DNA from: Tautonia rosea
Lineage (GTDB): Bacteria; Planctomycetota; Planctomycetia; Isosphaerales; Isosphaeraceae
Assembly (NCBI RefSeq): GCF_012958305.1
Contig: NZ_JABBYO010000002.1
Location: 372,001-436,000, forward strand
Direction of reading: 5' to 3'
Length of the DNA: 64,000 nucleotides
The notes below the pieces were generated by a model. That model was not told the origin of the DNA, made no database searches, and saw only the letters and a program-made list of their open reading frames with translations. Each line of letters begins with the position of its first letter. Position 1 is the stretch's first letter. The position numbers and the translations under genes were made by a program. Shown here piece by piece: positions 34,056 to 42,822 of this stretch.

Positions 34056-36826
34056 ATCCCTCCGTGTGGAATCGGGTCGATCAGCTCTTCGCAGCGGCCC
34101 TCGAACGGCCCGCATCGGAACGGTTGTCGTTCCTTCGAGACTCCTGCGGCGACGACTCGACCCTGCTTCGCGAGGTCGAAGCCTTGCTCAAGGCTGATGC
34201 CCTGGCTCACGATCGCGAGTTCCTCGGGAAACCGCTCGGATCGGAGTTCGACACATCGAGGCCTGATTCAGATGAGGATGATTCCCTCATCGGGCAGCAG
34301 ATCGGCCCTTACGCGATCGAGGCCTTGATCGGTCGCGGAGGGATGGGCAGCGTCTATCGGGCCGTCCGCCAAGAGGAGTTCACTCAGGTCGTCGCCATCA
34401 AGCTCATCAAGAGAGGGATGGACACCGACGAGATCCTCCGCCGCTTCCGCAATGAGTTACACGTGCAGGCAGCCCTCGGTCAACATCCCAACATCGCCGC
34501 AATCCTGGATGCCGGAACAACACCCGACCATCGCCCTTTCCTCGTCATGGAGTGGATTGAGGGACTCCCGGTCGATACGTATTGCGAGCGACAGAAGCTC
34601 GACATCCCAGAACGGTTGCACCTTTTCCGATCCATCTGCGAGGCCGTACAGTTCGCGCACTCGGTCGCGGTGATTCACCGGGATCTCAAACCGAGCAATA
34701 TTCTGGTGACTCCCTCAGGCGTTCCCAAGCTGATCGACTTTGGGATTGCCAAGTGGCTAAATGACGATTCGGGACATGCCTCTGATCCCTCGACCATGCC
34801 CGAACAACGGATCCTGACGCCGCAGTACGCCAGCCCCGAACAGATTGAAGGTCGACCGCTCTCGACCGCGACCGACGTCTATTCTCTCGGGGTCGTGCTG
34901 TTCGAATTGCTCACCGGAGAAAGACCCTATCGGCTCACAACCGGGAGAATCGATGAACTGATCCAGGCCGTTTGCAAGCAGCCTCCTCCCCGCCCAAGTA
35001 CCGTCGTGACTCAACGGCAGCATCAGCCGAAGACCTCGGCCTCAGCGGAGGAACTCCCGAGCACCAATCCGCTTCCCTCCGAGTCATCTCCCCTGAAGCG
35101 AAAGCTCGCTCGGCAACTCTCGGGAGATCTCGACAACATCGTCTTGATGGCACTCCGAAAGGAACCGGAACGACGCTATCCTTCCGTCGAGCGGTTTTCG
35201 AGAGACATTGAGCGACACCTCAAAGGGATTCCGGTCGAGGCAAGGCCCGCCACGCTGGTCTACCGACTGAATCGCTTCGTTCGGAGAAATCGGGTGGCCG
35301 TCGGTCTTGCGGTCGTAATGCTCATGCTCCTCATCGGAGGGATTGTCGGCACGACGGTCGGAATGCTTCGCGCCCGAGCGTCCGAAGCGATGGCCCTCCG
35401 TAACGAAGATCGGGCCCGCCGGGCGGTTGAGGAGTTACTCGTCCGGGTCACCGAAAATCAGCTCTTGAATGCTCCCGGACTTCAGGACCTCCGTCGAGAA
35501 TTACTCGAATCAGCTCTGCAATATTATGAAGAATTCCTGGAAGATTCAAGTGATAAGCCCGCACTTCGGGTCAACCTCGCATCCACGTATCATCGGATCG
35601 CCGAAATTAACGAACTCATCGGCCGCAATGAGGAGGCTCTGGAGGCCAATCACCAGGCGCTTGCGATCCTGGAAGAACTGATCCGCTCCGAACCCGCAGA
35701 ACATCCGGAGTCCGTCAACCGCCGGATTGAATACTTACATGACCACGCGACCGTCTTGAATAGCCTCGGCCTGATCGAGCGTCGGATCGGCCGGACCCAG
35801 AGTGCCCTTTCCAACTTCGAGCGATCTCGAGAGAGCGCCAAGCGAGTGTCAGCAGCCCGACCGGACCAGTCCTTTTACCAGGAGGCCCTGGCCAACGTGG
35901 TCAATAATCTTGGCTTGGTGCTTGTCGAGGTTGGCCGTCTAGAGGAGGCGATCGACTGCCACAGTGAGGCAATCCGATTCCAGCGATCGCTCGTCGAGGA
36001 ACAGCCTGACGATTTGGATCGTCAGGCACAACTCGCCGATATGCTCACAGTTTCAAGTCGACCGACATTCATGCTTGGCAACGATGAAGGCGCGCTCGAT
36101 GTGTTGGAACAAAGTCTCTCCCTCTACGAAGCCATTCGAGCGAGAGATTCGAGAAACATGCTGGATGCGAATCGTTATTCCCAGGCTCTTTCCCAGTACG
36201 CAGTTATTCAAATGTATCAGGGCAATTCGATTGAGGCAAGGAACGCAACCGGTCGGGCGATTGACTTGCTCGAACCGCTTGTGGAATCAAATCCCAAAGT
36301 TCCCGACTATCAGTCGGACTTGCTCTATCTTTCCAATCTGGCCTGCGAGCTCGATCGACGCGAAGGACGGATTGAGGAGGCGTTCGCGTCCGCTCGGGTC
36401 GCCGAGGAACTTGCTCAATCGCTTAGAGAATCTTATCCGGACGTGATCGAATATGTTTCTTATGCGTCAAAGAGCATGAACAACCTCGGACGCCTCTTCG
36501 AGGATCAAGGGAACCGAGGTAAGGCACTCGAATATTATGATCGAGCAATTTCACTGCTGGATCAAATTGCTCAGGCCGATCCGATTCATAATTACAACCT
36601 TGCCTGCAATGCTGCGTTGGCTGCCCAGGTGGTCGGCAGCGATCCTGAACAGCTCACCCGGGAAGATGACGAGACCCGTCGGCTGCGGAACGACCGGGCC
36701 ATGAACGCACTTGTGCGGGCGGTCGATGCGGGTTATGTCCGCATGGAGAACCTGGAGCACGATTCCGACTTGGATGGACTTCGTCACCGCCCCGACTTTC
36801 AGCAACTGCTTGAGAGCCTCGATTGA
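34052..36826 (+). CDS. Membrane-anchored Ser/Thr protein kinase with TPR repeats
   Basis: The 924-residue protein carries a Hanks-type kinase domain (about residues 86-390): glycine loop GRGGMG at 94-99, catalytic Lys117 (VAIK), HRDLKPSN at 209-216, and DFG at 229-231. All key residues are intact. A single transmembrane segment follows (about 413-435, VAVGLAVVMLMLLIGGIVGTTVGML). The C-terminal half is a tetratricopeptide-repeat array (LASTYHRIAEINELIGRNEEALEANHQALAIL and later copies), placed outside the membrane by topology. It overlaps the ECF sigma gene by 4 bp, so the kinase probably controls that sigma factor. Confidence 0.93.
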   Translation: MNPSVWNRVDQLFAAALERPASERLSFLRDSCGDDSTLLREVEALLKADALAHDREFLGKPLGSEFDTSRPDSDEDDSLIGQQIGPYAIEALIGRGGMGSVYRAVRQEEFTQVVAIKLIKRGMDTDEILRRFRNELHVQAALGQHPNIAAILDAGTTPDHRPFLVMEWIEGLPVDTYCERQKLDIPERLHLFRSICEAVQFAHSVAVIHRDLKPSNILVTPSGVPKLIDFGIAKWLNDDSGHASDPSTMPEQRILTPQYASPEQIEGRPLSTATDVYSLGVVLFELLTGERPYRLTTGRIDELIQAVCKQPPPRPSTVVTQRQHQPKTSASAEELPSTNPLPSESSPLKRKLARQLSGDLDNIVLMALRKEPERRYPSVERFSRDIERHLKGIPVEARPATLVYRLNRFVRRNRVAVGLAVVMLMLLIGGIVGTTVGMLRARASEAMALRNEDRARRAVEELLVRVTENQLLNAPGLQDLRRELLESALQYYEEFLEDSSDKPALRVNLASTYHRIAEINELIGRNEEALEANHQALAILEELIRSEPAEHPESVNRRIEYLHDHATVLNSLGLIERRIGRTQSALSNFERSRESAKRVSAARPDQSFYQEALANVVNNLGLVLVEVGRLEEAIDCHSEAIRFQRSLVEEQPDDLDRQAQLADMLTVSSRPTFMLGNDEGALDVLEQSLSLYEAIRARDSRNMLDANRYSQALSQYAVIQMYQGNSIEARNATGRAIDLLEPLVESNPKVPDYQSDLLYLSNLACELDRREGRIEEAFASARVAEELAQSLRESYPDVIEYVSYASKSMNNLGRLFEDQGNRGKALEYYDRAISLLDQIAQADPIHNYNLACNAALAAQVVGSDPEQLTREDDETRRLRNDRAMNALVRAVDAGYVRMENLEHDSDLDGLRHRPDFQQLLESLD

Positions 36827-36990
36827 CCCGAGGTTCTTCCGCTCCAGCCTTCCCCGAGAGGCCGGTTCGATTGCAAGGGGCCGAGGCAGGCGGGTATCGT
36901 GAGGATCGAAGGGGGATCGGGCCACCCGTCCGGGTGATGCCAGCCTGCTCCCCGAATCGTCAATCGCTTCGAGCCTTCCGAGGTCACACG

Positions 36991-38463
36991 ATGCCCACGG
37001 CCACTGCACCCGAATTGACCTGCCCGACCCGCACCCAGATGTTTATTGACGGCAAATGGTGCGATGCCGTCGAGGGCGGCCGCTTGGCCGTGATCAACCC
37101 GGCCGACGAATCAACGATCGCCGAGGTCGCATTCGGCGGTCGTGCCGATGCCGAGCGTGCCATTGACGCCGCCGCCAAGGCCCTCCCCGCCTGGCGCGCG
37201 AAGACCTCCTACGAGCGTGCCGAGTTCCTGAACAAGACGGCGAATTTGCTCCGTCAGCGAGCCGACGTCATTGCTCGGGCTCTGACGCTCGAACAGGGGA
37301 AGCCTGTTCCCGAGGCCCGTGCCGAGGTCCTCCATACCGCCGCCACCTTCGACTGGTTCGCCGAGGAAGGCAAGCGGGCCTACGGCCGGATCATTCCTCC
37401 GACGATGAGCAACAAGCGGCATTTTGCCATCTCACACCCGGTCGGCGTGGTCGGGACGATTACCCCCTGGAACTTTCCGCTTACCCTCCCAAGCCGGAAA
37501 CTCGCCCCTGCGCTCGCCGCGGGTTGCACCGTCGTTTCTCGTCCTGCCGATCAAACGCCACTCTGCGTGATCGCCCTGTTCGAGATTCTGGAAGAAGTCG
37601 GCCTCCCTCCTGGTGTTGCAAATCTGGTCATGGGTGATGCGCCGACCATTGCTGATGCCTACTTCGCCCGTCCCGAGATTGGCAAGGTCAGTTTTACCGG
37701 CTCGACCCGAGTTGGGAAGGAACTGATCCGCAAGTCGGCCGATGGTGTCAAGCGGCTCAGCCTCGAACTGGGCGGTCACGCGCCACTCATCGTTTTCGAG
37801 GATGCTGACGTCGAACAGGTGGCCAAGGCTGCCGTGCTCGGCAAGTTCCGCAACAACGGGCAGGTCTGCATCGCTCCCTCGCGGTTTTATATCCACGAGA
37901 AGCTTGCGAATCAGTTCACCGAGGTGGCCGTCGAGGAGACGAAGCGCCTGAAGCTCGGGCCGGGCTGGGAAGACGGGGTCACCGTCGGACCGATGTTCGC
38001 CGAACAGGGGCTTGCCAAGGCGGTCGAGTTGATCAACGACGCGAAGGCCCGAGGCGCCTCCGTTCTGGCCGGTGGTGGCAAGTCGAGCCGCTTCGACAAG
38101 GGGTACTTCTGCGAGCCGACCATTCTGCAAAATGTCGATGGCTCGATGCGTCTCATGACTGAGGAACCCTTCTCCCCCGTGATGCCTCTGGTCGACTTTT
38201 CAAATGTTGATGAGGTGATCAAAGCCGCAAATGACACCCCTTATGGCCTGGCCGCCTACGTCTTCACCAACGATCTGACCATTGCCACCCGGATGGCCGA
38301 AGGGCTCGAAGCCGGAATCATCGGCATCAACGACCCCGTTCCCGCCACTCCGCAGGCTCCCTTCGGTGGGATGAAGCAATCGGGCCTCGGTCGCGAACTG
38401 GGCATTGAGGGGCTCGAATCGTACCTCGAAACCAAGTCCGTCTCGATCGGTCTCCGCAGCTGA
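36991..38463 (+). CDS. NAD(P)+-dependent aldehyde dehydrogenase (GabD-like)
   Basis: The 490-residue protein belongs to the aldehyde dehydrogenase superfamily and is of the succinate-semialdehyde dehydrogenase-like length. It carries TPWNFPLTLPSRKLAPALAAGCTVV, the catalytic Glu in LELGGHAPLIVFEDAD and the catalytic Cys in NNGQVCIAPSRFY. The usual coenzyme-binding KPxExTP appears here as SRPADQTP, with Lys to Arg and Glu to Asp. The ATG at 36991 has GAGG about 8 bp upstream; the frame is open back into the kinase gene. It is transcribed in the same direction as the kinase, 164 bp behind it. Confidence 0.9.
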   Translation: MPTATAPELTCPTRTQMFIDGKWCDAVEGGRLAVINPADESTIAEVAFGGRADAERAIDAAAKALPAWRAKTSYERAEFLNKTANLLRQRADVIARALTLEQGKPVPEARAEVLHTAATFDWFAEEGKRAYGRIIPPTMSNKRHFAISHPVGVVGTITPWNFPLTLPSRKLAPALAAGCTVVSRPADQTPLCVIALFEILEEVGLPPGVANLVMGDAPTIADAYFARPEIGKVSFTGSTRVGKELIRKSADGVKRLSLELGGHAPLIVFEDADVEQVAKAAVLGKFRNNGQVCIAPSRFYIHEKLANQFTEVAVEETKRLKLGPGWEDGVTVGPMFAEQGLAKAVELINDAKARGASVLAGGGKSSRFDKGYFCEPTILQNVDGSMRLMTEEPFSPVMPLVDFSNVDEVIKAANDTPYGLAAYVFTNDLTIATRMAEGLEAGIIGINDPVPATPQAPFGGMKQSGLGRELGIEGLESYLETKSVSIGLRS

Positions 38464-38475
38464 TTCGGAACTCTC

Positions 38476-38498
38476 GGGGCCGGCCTCGCGCCGGTCCC
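38476..38498 (+). terminator. Hairpin after aldehyde dehydrogenase
   Basis: A 9-bp stem (GGGGCCGGC / GCCGGTCCC, one G-T pair) with a 5-nt loop begins 12 bp after the stop. It lies between convergent genes; no T-run follows. Confidence 0.5.
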
Positions 38499-38601
38499 GA
38501 TGGGGGTTAGGCTCAACATCGATGTCGCGGTGGCCGGCGCTCGGTGCTTGCCGGGTGTTCGCGAGGGCGAGATGAGCGTCTTCGCGTCATCCTGATCCAT
38601 C

Positions 38602-39405
38602 TCATGACCCGCCGGGCTTGCTCAATTCGTAGAGAACGATGCCTGCGGCGACGGAGACATTCAGCGACTCGGCCCCCGCTCGCATCGGAATGGTAATGCG
38701 CTGGTCACAACGGGCGACCCATTCAGGATCGAGGCCGTGGGCCTCGGATCCCATGACGATTGCCAATCGATCGGGACGTGCAAACGAGTCAAGCGGCTCC
38801 GCATCGGAGTCGGTCACTGTCGCCACAAGCTGAAGACCGAATGCACGCTGCCAGGCGATGAGCCGATCGGCGAGGTCGTCGAGAACGATGACTGGAAGGT
38901 CGAGAACCGTCCCCATCGAGACCCGCAAGACTCTCCTGGAAAGCGGATCGGGGCAGGTTGGGCCGACCAGTACGGCATCGACACCAAACACATCGGCTGT
39001 TCGGACGATCGTTCCCAGGTTCTCCGGATTCTGAACGACAGGGCAAACGACAATTGTCAATGTTTTTGCGGCGTGGTTGACGATCGATCCGGGATCAATC
39101 GGTGGCAATCGGAACCCGACCGCCATCGCCCCTTGATGGAAATTGAACCCGACCAGAGTACTGATTTTCTGATGATCGACCACGAAGGCAGGGACGTCCT
39201 TGGGAATCCTCGGCCCAATCCGTTCGGCGTGGCGATCGGAGAGTAATACCGACTCCATGGGATACCGGCTGTCACGCAGTTGTTCGACGAGCTTTTCCCC
39301 CTCGACGACGAACTGAGGGAGATACCTCGTCTCGTTCGTCGCCTTCAGGTGGCGATAAGAGATCAGGCGAGGATCGTCCAGGTCATCAAGGGGGATCAAG
39401 GGCAT
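38602..39405 (-). CDS. TrmH/SpoU-family RNA 2'-O-methyltransferase
   Basis: The 267-residue product is a SPOUT-class methyltransferase. It has an N-terminal RNA-binding part (RYLPQFVVEGEKLVEQL) and the three SpoU motifs: NPENLGTIVRTADVFG, LAIVMGSEAHGL and IPMRAGAESLNVSVAAGIVLYEL. Such enzymes methylate ribose 2'-OH in tRNA or 23S rRNA using SAM bound in a trefoil knot. The start at 39405 gives MPLIPLDDLDDPRL, consistent with the short N-terminal extension of the RlmB/TsnR-like members; the frame is open to 39480. The exact RNA target cannot be assigned. Confidence 0.92.
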   Translation of the reverse strand: MPLIPLDDLDDPRLISYRHLKATNETRYLPQFVVEGEKLVEQLRDSRYPMESVLLSDRHAERIGPRIPKDVPAFVVDHQKISTLVGFNFHQGAMAVGFRLPPIDPGSIVNHAAKTLTIVVCPVVQNPENLGTIVRTADVFGVDAVLVGPTCPDPLSRRVLRVSMGTVLDLPVIVLDDLADRLIAWQRAFGLQLVATVTDSDAEPLDSFARPDRLAIVMGSEAHGLDPEWVARCDQRITIPMRAGAESLNVSVAAGIVLYELSKPGGS

Positions 39406-39455
39406 CGGTCGTGGGCCGTTTCCCGAAGGACAAACACTCCGAAGGCTGGAAAGGC

Positions 39456-40844
39456 TCAGAAGTTCGTTTCCGACTTCCACCAGTCTGGGCCGTCTCCCAG
39501 GATCGAAGCGTTCAACTCAAGCAATTGCTCGGTCATTTGCTGGAATCGCTCTGGTTCCTGAGCCGAAAGGTCGGTTGTTTCCTCCGGATCCTCCGCGAGA
39601 TTGAACAGGAGGAACCGGGTCAGATCAACATTCCCCACGATCTTCCAGTCACCGACCCGCATGGCGACCCGACTGTCGGGGCTGGAAATATGGGTCCTCC
39701 AGTAGAGCGGGATCGGTCGCTCGACCGATTTGCCCCCAAAGGCCGGCACCATGCTCACACCATCAATCACCCGATCTCCGGGCAGGGGGATGCCGACGAT
39801 CTCGCAGATCGTGCTGAAGATGTCGGAGCCGACGACCGGAACGTCGCTCACCGTCCCCGGCTCGATCTTGCCGGGCCATCGAACGATCCCGGGAACCCGG
39901 ATACCCCCTTCAAAATCGTCTCGCTTCCGACCCCGAAGGCCCCCTGTCGAACCTTGATTCCGGTTGCGTTGCGAGTTGGGATTGGCCGGATCGCCGAAGC
40001 CGTCCCCCTCGGGACCGTTGTCGGCGGTGAAGAAGACGATCGTTGAATCAGTCAACCCCTGACGGTCGAGTTCCGCCATGACCATCCCAAAGGCATGATC
40101 AAGCTGTGTCACGTTGCCGTGATGTTGCAGAACTCCGGGATCATCGGTCTGATCTTCGTAACGCGCCATGAAGCGCGGGTCAGACTCGATTGGCAGGTGA
40201 GGCTCATGCGTCCAGACCTGAAGGTAGAACGGTGCATCAGGATTGCGATGCTCGCGGAGCCACTCGATTCCCTCTTCTGCCACCAGGATTGCCGAGAACC
40301 CTTCCATCGGCCCGACAGGTTCGCCATTTCGGACGAAGTTCACGGGGTCCTTGTGCGTGGGCGCGGCATTGTTCTGGGTGGCGAACCAGTAGTCGAAGCC
40401 GTGGTCGTTCGGCTGGGGTTGTTCCGGCGCGTTGAACATCCCATTCAGATGCCACTTTCCCACGTGGGCGGTGTCGTACCCTCGCTCCTTGAGCAAGCGG
40501 GCGATTGTGATTTCCGAAGGACGGAGATGTACCGGGTGCCCTTCCGGAATCCAGCGGAACACGCCGTTGCGATACGGTGTCCGCCCCGTCAGGATCGCTG
40601 ACCGGGACGGAGAGCAGACTCCGCAAGCTGCGTAGCACTGCGTGAACCGAACCCCTTGCTCGGCAAATTGGTCGAGATTCGGCGTCTCGATCATCGGATG
40701 ACCGTAGCAGCCAAGGTCCCCCCAGCCGAGGTCGTCGGCCAGGAAGACCACGATGTTGGGAGGACGTTCGTCTTGGCCCACAGCCGGAGTCGCCGTAACG
40801 AAAACGCTGAGCAGGAGGGCCATCGAGAGGATTCTGTGCGTCAT
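39456..40844 (-). CDS. Exported sulfatase
   Basis: The 462-residue protein starts with a signal peptide (MTHRILSMALLLSVFVTATPAVG) and is an arylsulfatase-type sulfatase. The metal-binding N-terminus VVFLADDLGWGDLGCYG and the formylglycine site CSPSRSAILTGR (Cys modified to formylglycine) are intact; GKWHLNG follows. TGAGGAGA precedes the ATG. It lies 11 bp after the stop of another sulfatase, so the two form an operon. Such enzymes remove sulfate from algal polysaccharides or glycans. Converting Cys to formylglycine needs a maturase not seen in the window. Confidence 0.92.
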   Translation of the reverse strand: MTHRILSMALLLSVFVTATPAVGQDERPPNIVVFLADDLGWGDLGCYGHPMIETPNLDQFAEQGVRFTQCYAACGVCSPSRSAILTGRTPYRNGVFRWIPEGHPVHLRPSEITIARLLKERGYDTAHVGKWHLNGMFNAPEQPQPNDHGFDYWFATQNNAAPTHKDPVNFVRNGEPVGPMEGFSAILVAEEGIEWLREHRNPDAPFYLQVWTHEPHLPIESDPRFMARYEDQTDDPGVLQHHGNVTQLDHAFGMVMAELDRQGLTDSTIVFFTADNGPEGDGFGDPANPNSQRNRNQGSTGGLRGRKRDDFEGGIRVPGIVRWPGKIEPGTVSDVPVVGSDIFSTICEIVGIPLPGDRVIDGVSMVPAFGGKSVERPIPLYWRTHISSPDSRVAMRVGDWKIVGNVDLTRFLLFNLAEDPEETTDLSAQEPERFQQMTEQLLELNASILGDGPDWWKSETNF

Positions 40845-40855
40845 GGAGACTCTCC

Positions 40856-42634
40856 TCAGGGGGTGTCGCGACGGACACTGACAAAATAGGCCCCCCGCGA
40901 TCCTTCGGGGCCTTCGAACCACGTTTGCAATCCTGCCGGGCCGGCGTCCAACTCGACGCGGAAGGTGATGGCCACGTCGTCCGGTCCGACCGGCTGAGTG
41001 ACCTCAAGCCCGCCAATCGCCAGTCTCGCATCGTGGGCGAGAGGTCCAGGACCGTCGTTAATGGGTCTTGGCTCTCGTGCCGGCCATCGGCGTAGCTCAA
41101 TCGTGTAAACACCCTTGCGATCAACCTCGACGTTCCAGAGGCCGTTCCGAACCAGGCCCGTGCGGATCATTGATTGATTCCAGGGCGGATCCTGATCCGA
41201 GCCGGACCAGTCGTGGCAGGTGAGTCGGGCCGGGTTCTCCTCCTCCGAGCCAACGACAATTCGAGCGATCCGATCGTGGGTCCGGGAAACATCGTCCCAC
41301 CAACGATCGTAGATGGCTCGCAGTTCCGCGACCGTCTCGGGGTGTTCGGCGGCCTGATCCTGGGTCTGGCCGGGATCCTCACCAATCGCGTAGAGCTCGG
41401 ATCCGTTCACGAGTCTCCATGCTTCGGTCATGACCGCACACTGCCGATACTTCTGCGGCACGTCAATCCGTTGCGATTCGACCACAAGGACCCGATCGGG
41501 CCAGTCGATCGCCTCGCCGCGGAGTAGGGGGGCCAGGCTCCTCCCATCAAAGGCGATCTCATCGGGATGATCGAGGTCGCACAGTTCGATCAGCGTCGGC
41601 AAGAGATCCAGATGGGCGGCGAGTTGCTCAACGTCGCGCCCCCCTTCGATTCCGCCCCCTGGCCATCGCACAAAGCAAGGGACCCGGTGGCCACCCTCGT
41701 ACGGGCTGCCTTTCTGGCCTCGCATTCCCGCGTTGTAGCCGAGATCCCCTCGCACCCCGGCCGCGGTGCCGTTATCGGTCATGAAGATCACGATCGTGTT
41801 CTCGGTCAGGCCGCGCGCATCCATCGCCGCGAGCAACTGGCCTAGGTTTTCATCAATGTTGGTGATCATTCCGTAGAAGGCCGCGTTGGGGACGTTCGGA
41901 TCCCCGGCATATTGCTCCTCATAACGCTTGGGGACCAAATACGGCCCGTGCGGCGCATTGGTGGCGAGGTAACAGAAGAACGGCTGCCCCGCCTCACTCT
42001 GCTCGGTGATGAACCCCAGAGCAGCCTCGAACCAGACGTCGGTACAATACCCGAAGGTCGGTCTCGGATTCCCGTTCTCAAAGTAAACATCATCAAAGTA
42101 GTCGTTTCCCCACGAATCCGGGGTCTGCCCGACGCCCCCGCCCCCATGAATCAACGAATGGGAGAACCCGAAGTCCTGCGGGCGAGAGGGGTAATTGTCT
42201 CCCAGGTGCCACTTGCCGAAGATCCCAGTCGCGTAACCGGAGCGAGCGAAGACCTCGGCCATCGTCGTCTCGGCTCGATGAAGAATGGACCGCCCCCGGA
42301 TGGTATGCCAGACCCCGACCCGCCCCGAGTATCTGCCGGTCATCAGGGCCGATCGTGTGGGAGAGCAAGTGGGATCAACATGAAAATCGGTTAGGCGAAC
42401 ACTCTCCGCATGCAAGGCGTCGAGATTCGGAGTCTGGATCATAGGATTGCCGTGACAGGCCAGGTCGCCATAACCCTGGTCATCGGTCATGATGAGCAGG
42501 ACATTCGGACGTTGAGCGCCCTCCGTCTCCTGCCCCTGGCTTGTTGATTCAAAGGCAAGAAAGGTCGTCAGCACGACCCCGAGCCTCGTCCACCCGATTC
42601 CTCGCAAACGATTCCGTCCGATCCGATCCATCAT
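40856..42634 (-). CDS. Exported sulfatase with C-terminal beta-sandwich extension
   Basis: This 592-residue sulfatase carries a signal peptide (hydrophobic stretch GVVLTTFLAFESTSQG after a basic start), the metal site VLLIMTDDQGYGDLACHG and the formylglycine motif CSPTRSALMTGR. GKWHLGDNYPSRPQDFGF and the MTDNGTA segment are typical. Roughly 150 residues beyond the sulfatase fold (from about residue 440) include a segment VYTIELRRWPARE of beta character. GGAG precedes the double ATG at 42634. It is the first gene of the two-sulfatase operon. Confidence 0.92.
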   Translation of the reverse strand: MMDRIGRNRLRGIGWTRLGVVLTTFLAFESTSQGQETEGAQRPNVLLIMTDDQGYGDLACHGNPMIQTPNLDALHAESVRLTDFHVDPTCSPTRSALMTGRYSGRVGVWHTIRGRSILHRAETTMAEVFARSGYATGIFGKWHLGDNYPSRPQDFGFSHSLIHGGGGVGQTPDSWGNDYFDDVYFENGNPRPTFGYCTDVWFEAALGFITEQSEAGQPFFCYLATNAPHGPYLVPKRYEEQYAGDPNVPNAAFYGMITNIDENLGQLLAAMDARGLTENTIVIFMTDNGTAAGVRGDLGYNAGMRGQKGSPYEGGHRVPCFVRWPGGGIEGGRDVEQLAAHLDLLPTLIELCDLDHPDEIAFDGRSLAPLLRGEAIDWPDRVLVVESQRIDVPQKYRQCAVMTEAWRLVNGSELYAIGEDPGQTQDQAAEHPETVAELRAIYDRWWDDVSRTHDRIARIVVGSEEENPARLTCHDWSGSDQDPPWNQSMIRTGLVRNGLWNVEVDRKGVYTIELRRWPAREPRPINDGPGPLAHDARLAIGGLEVTQPVGPDDVAITFRVELDAGPAGLQTWFEGPEGSRGAYFVSVRRDTP

Positions 42635-42822
42635 GCTTGCTCCGGTCCGATTGCGTCCGGGCCCCTCGACGTGAAGACGGACGACCTCGTGGAGTCCCGC
42701 CCCGGGCGGAGTATAATGGGCAATCACCGAGGCCGTCCACCGGCCAACGTTCGGAGCGAGTCATCGCCGACTGAACTTCTCTTTTCCTCCGCGAATTCAA
42801 CACCCCCCGCGAGACGAGCACC

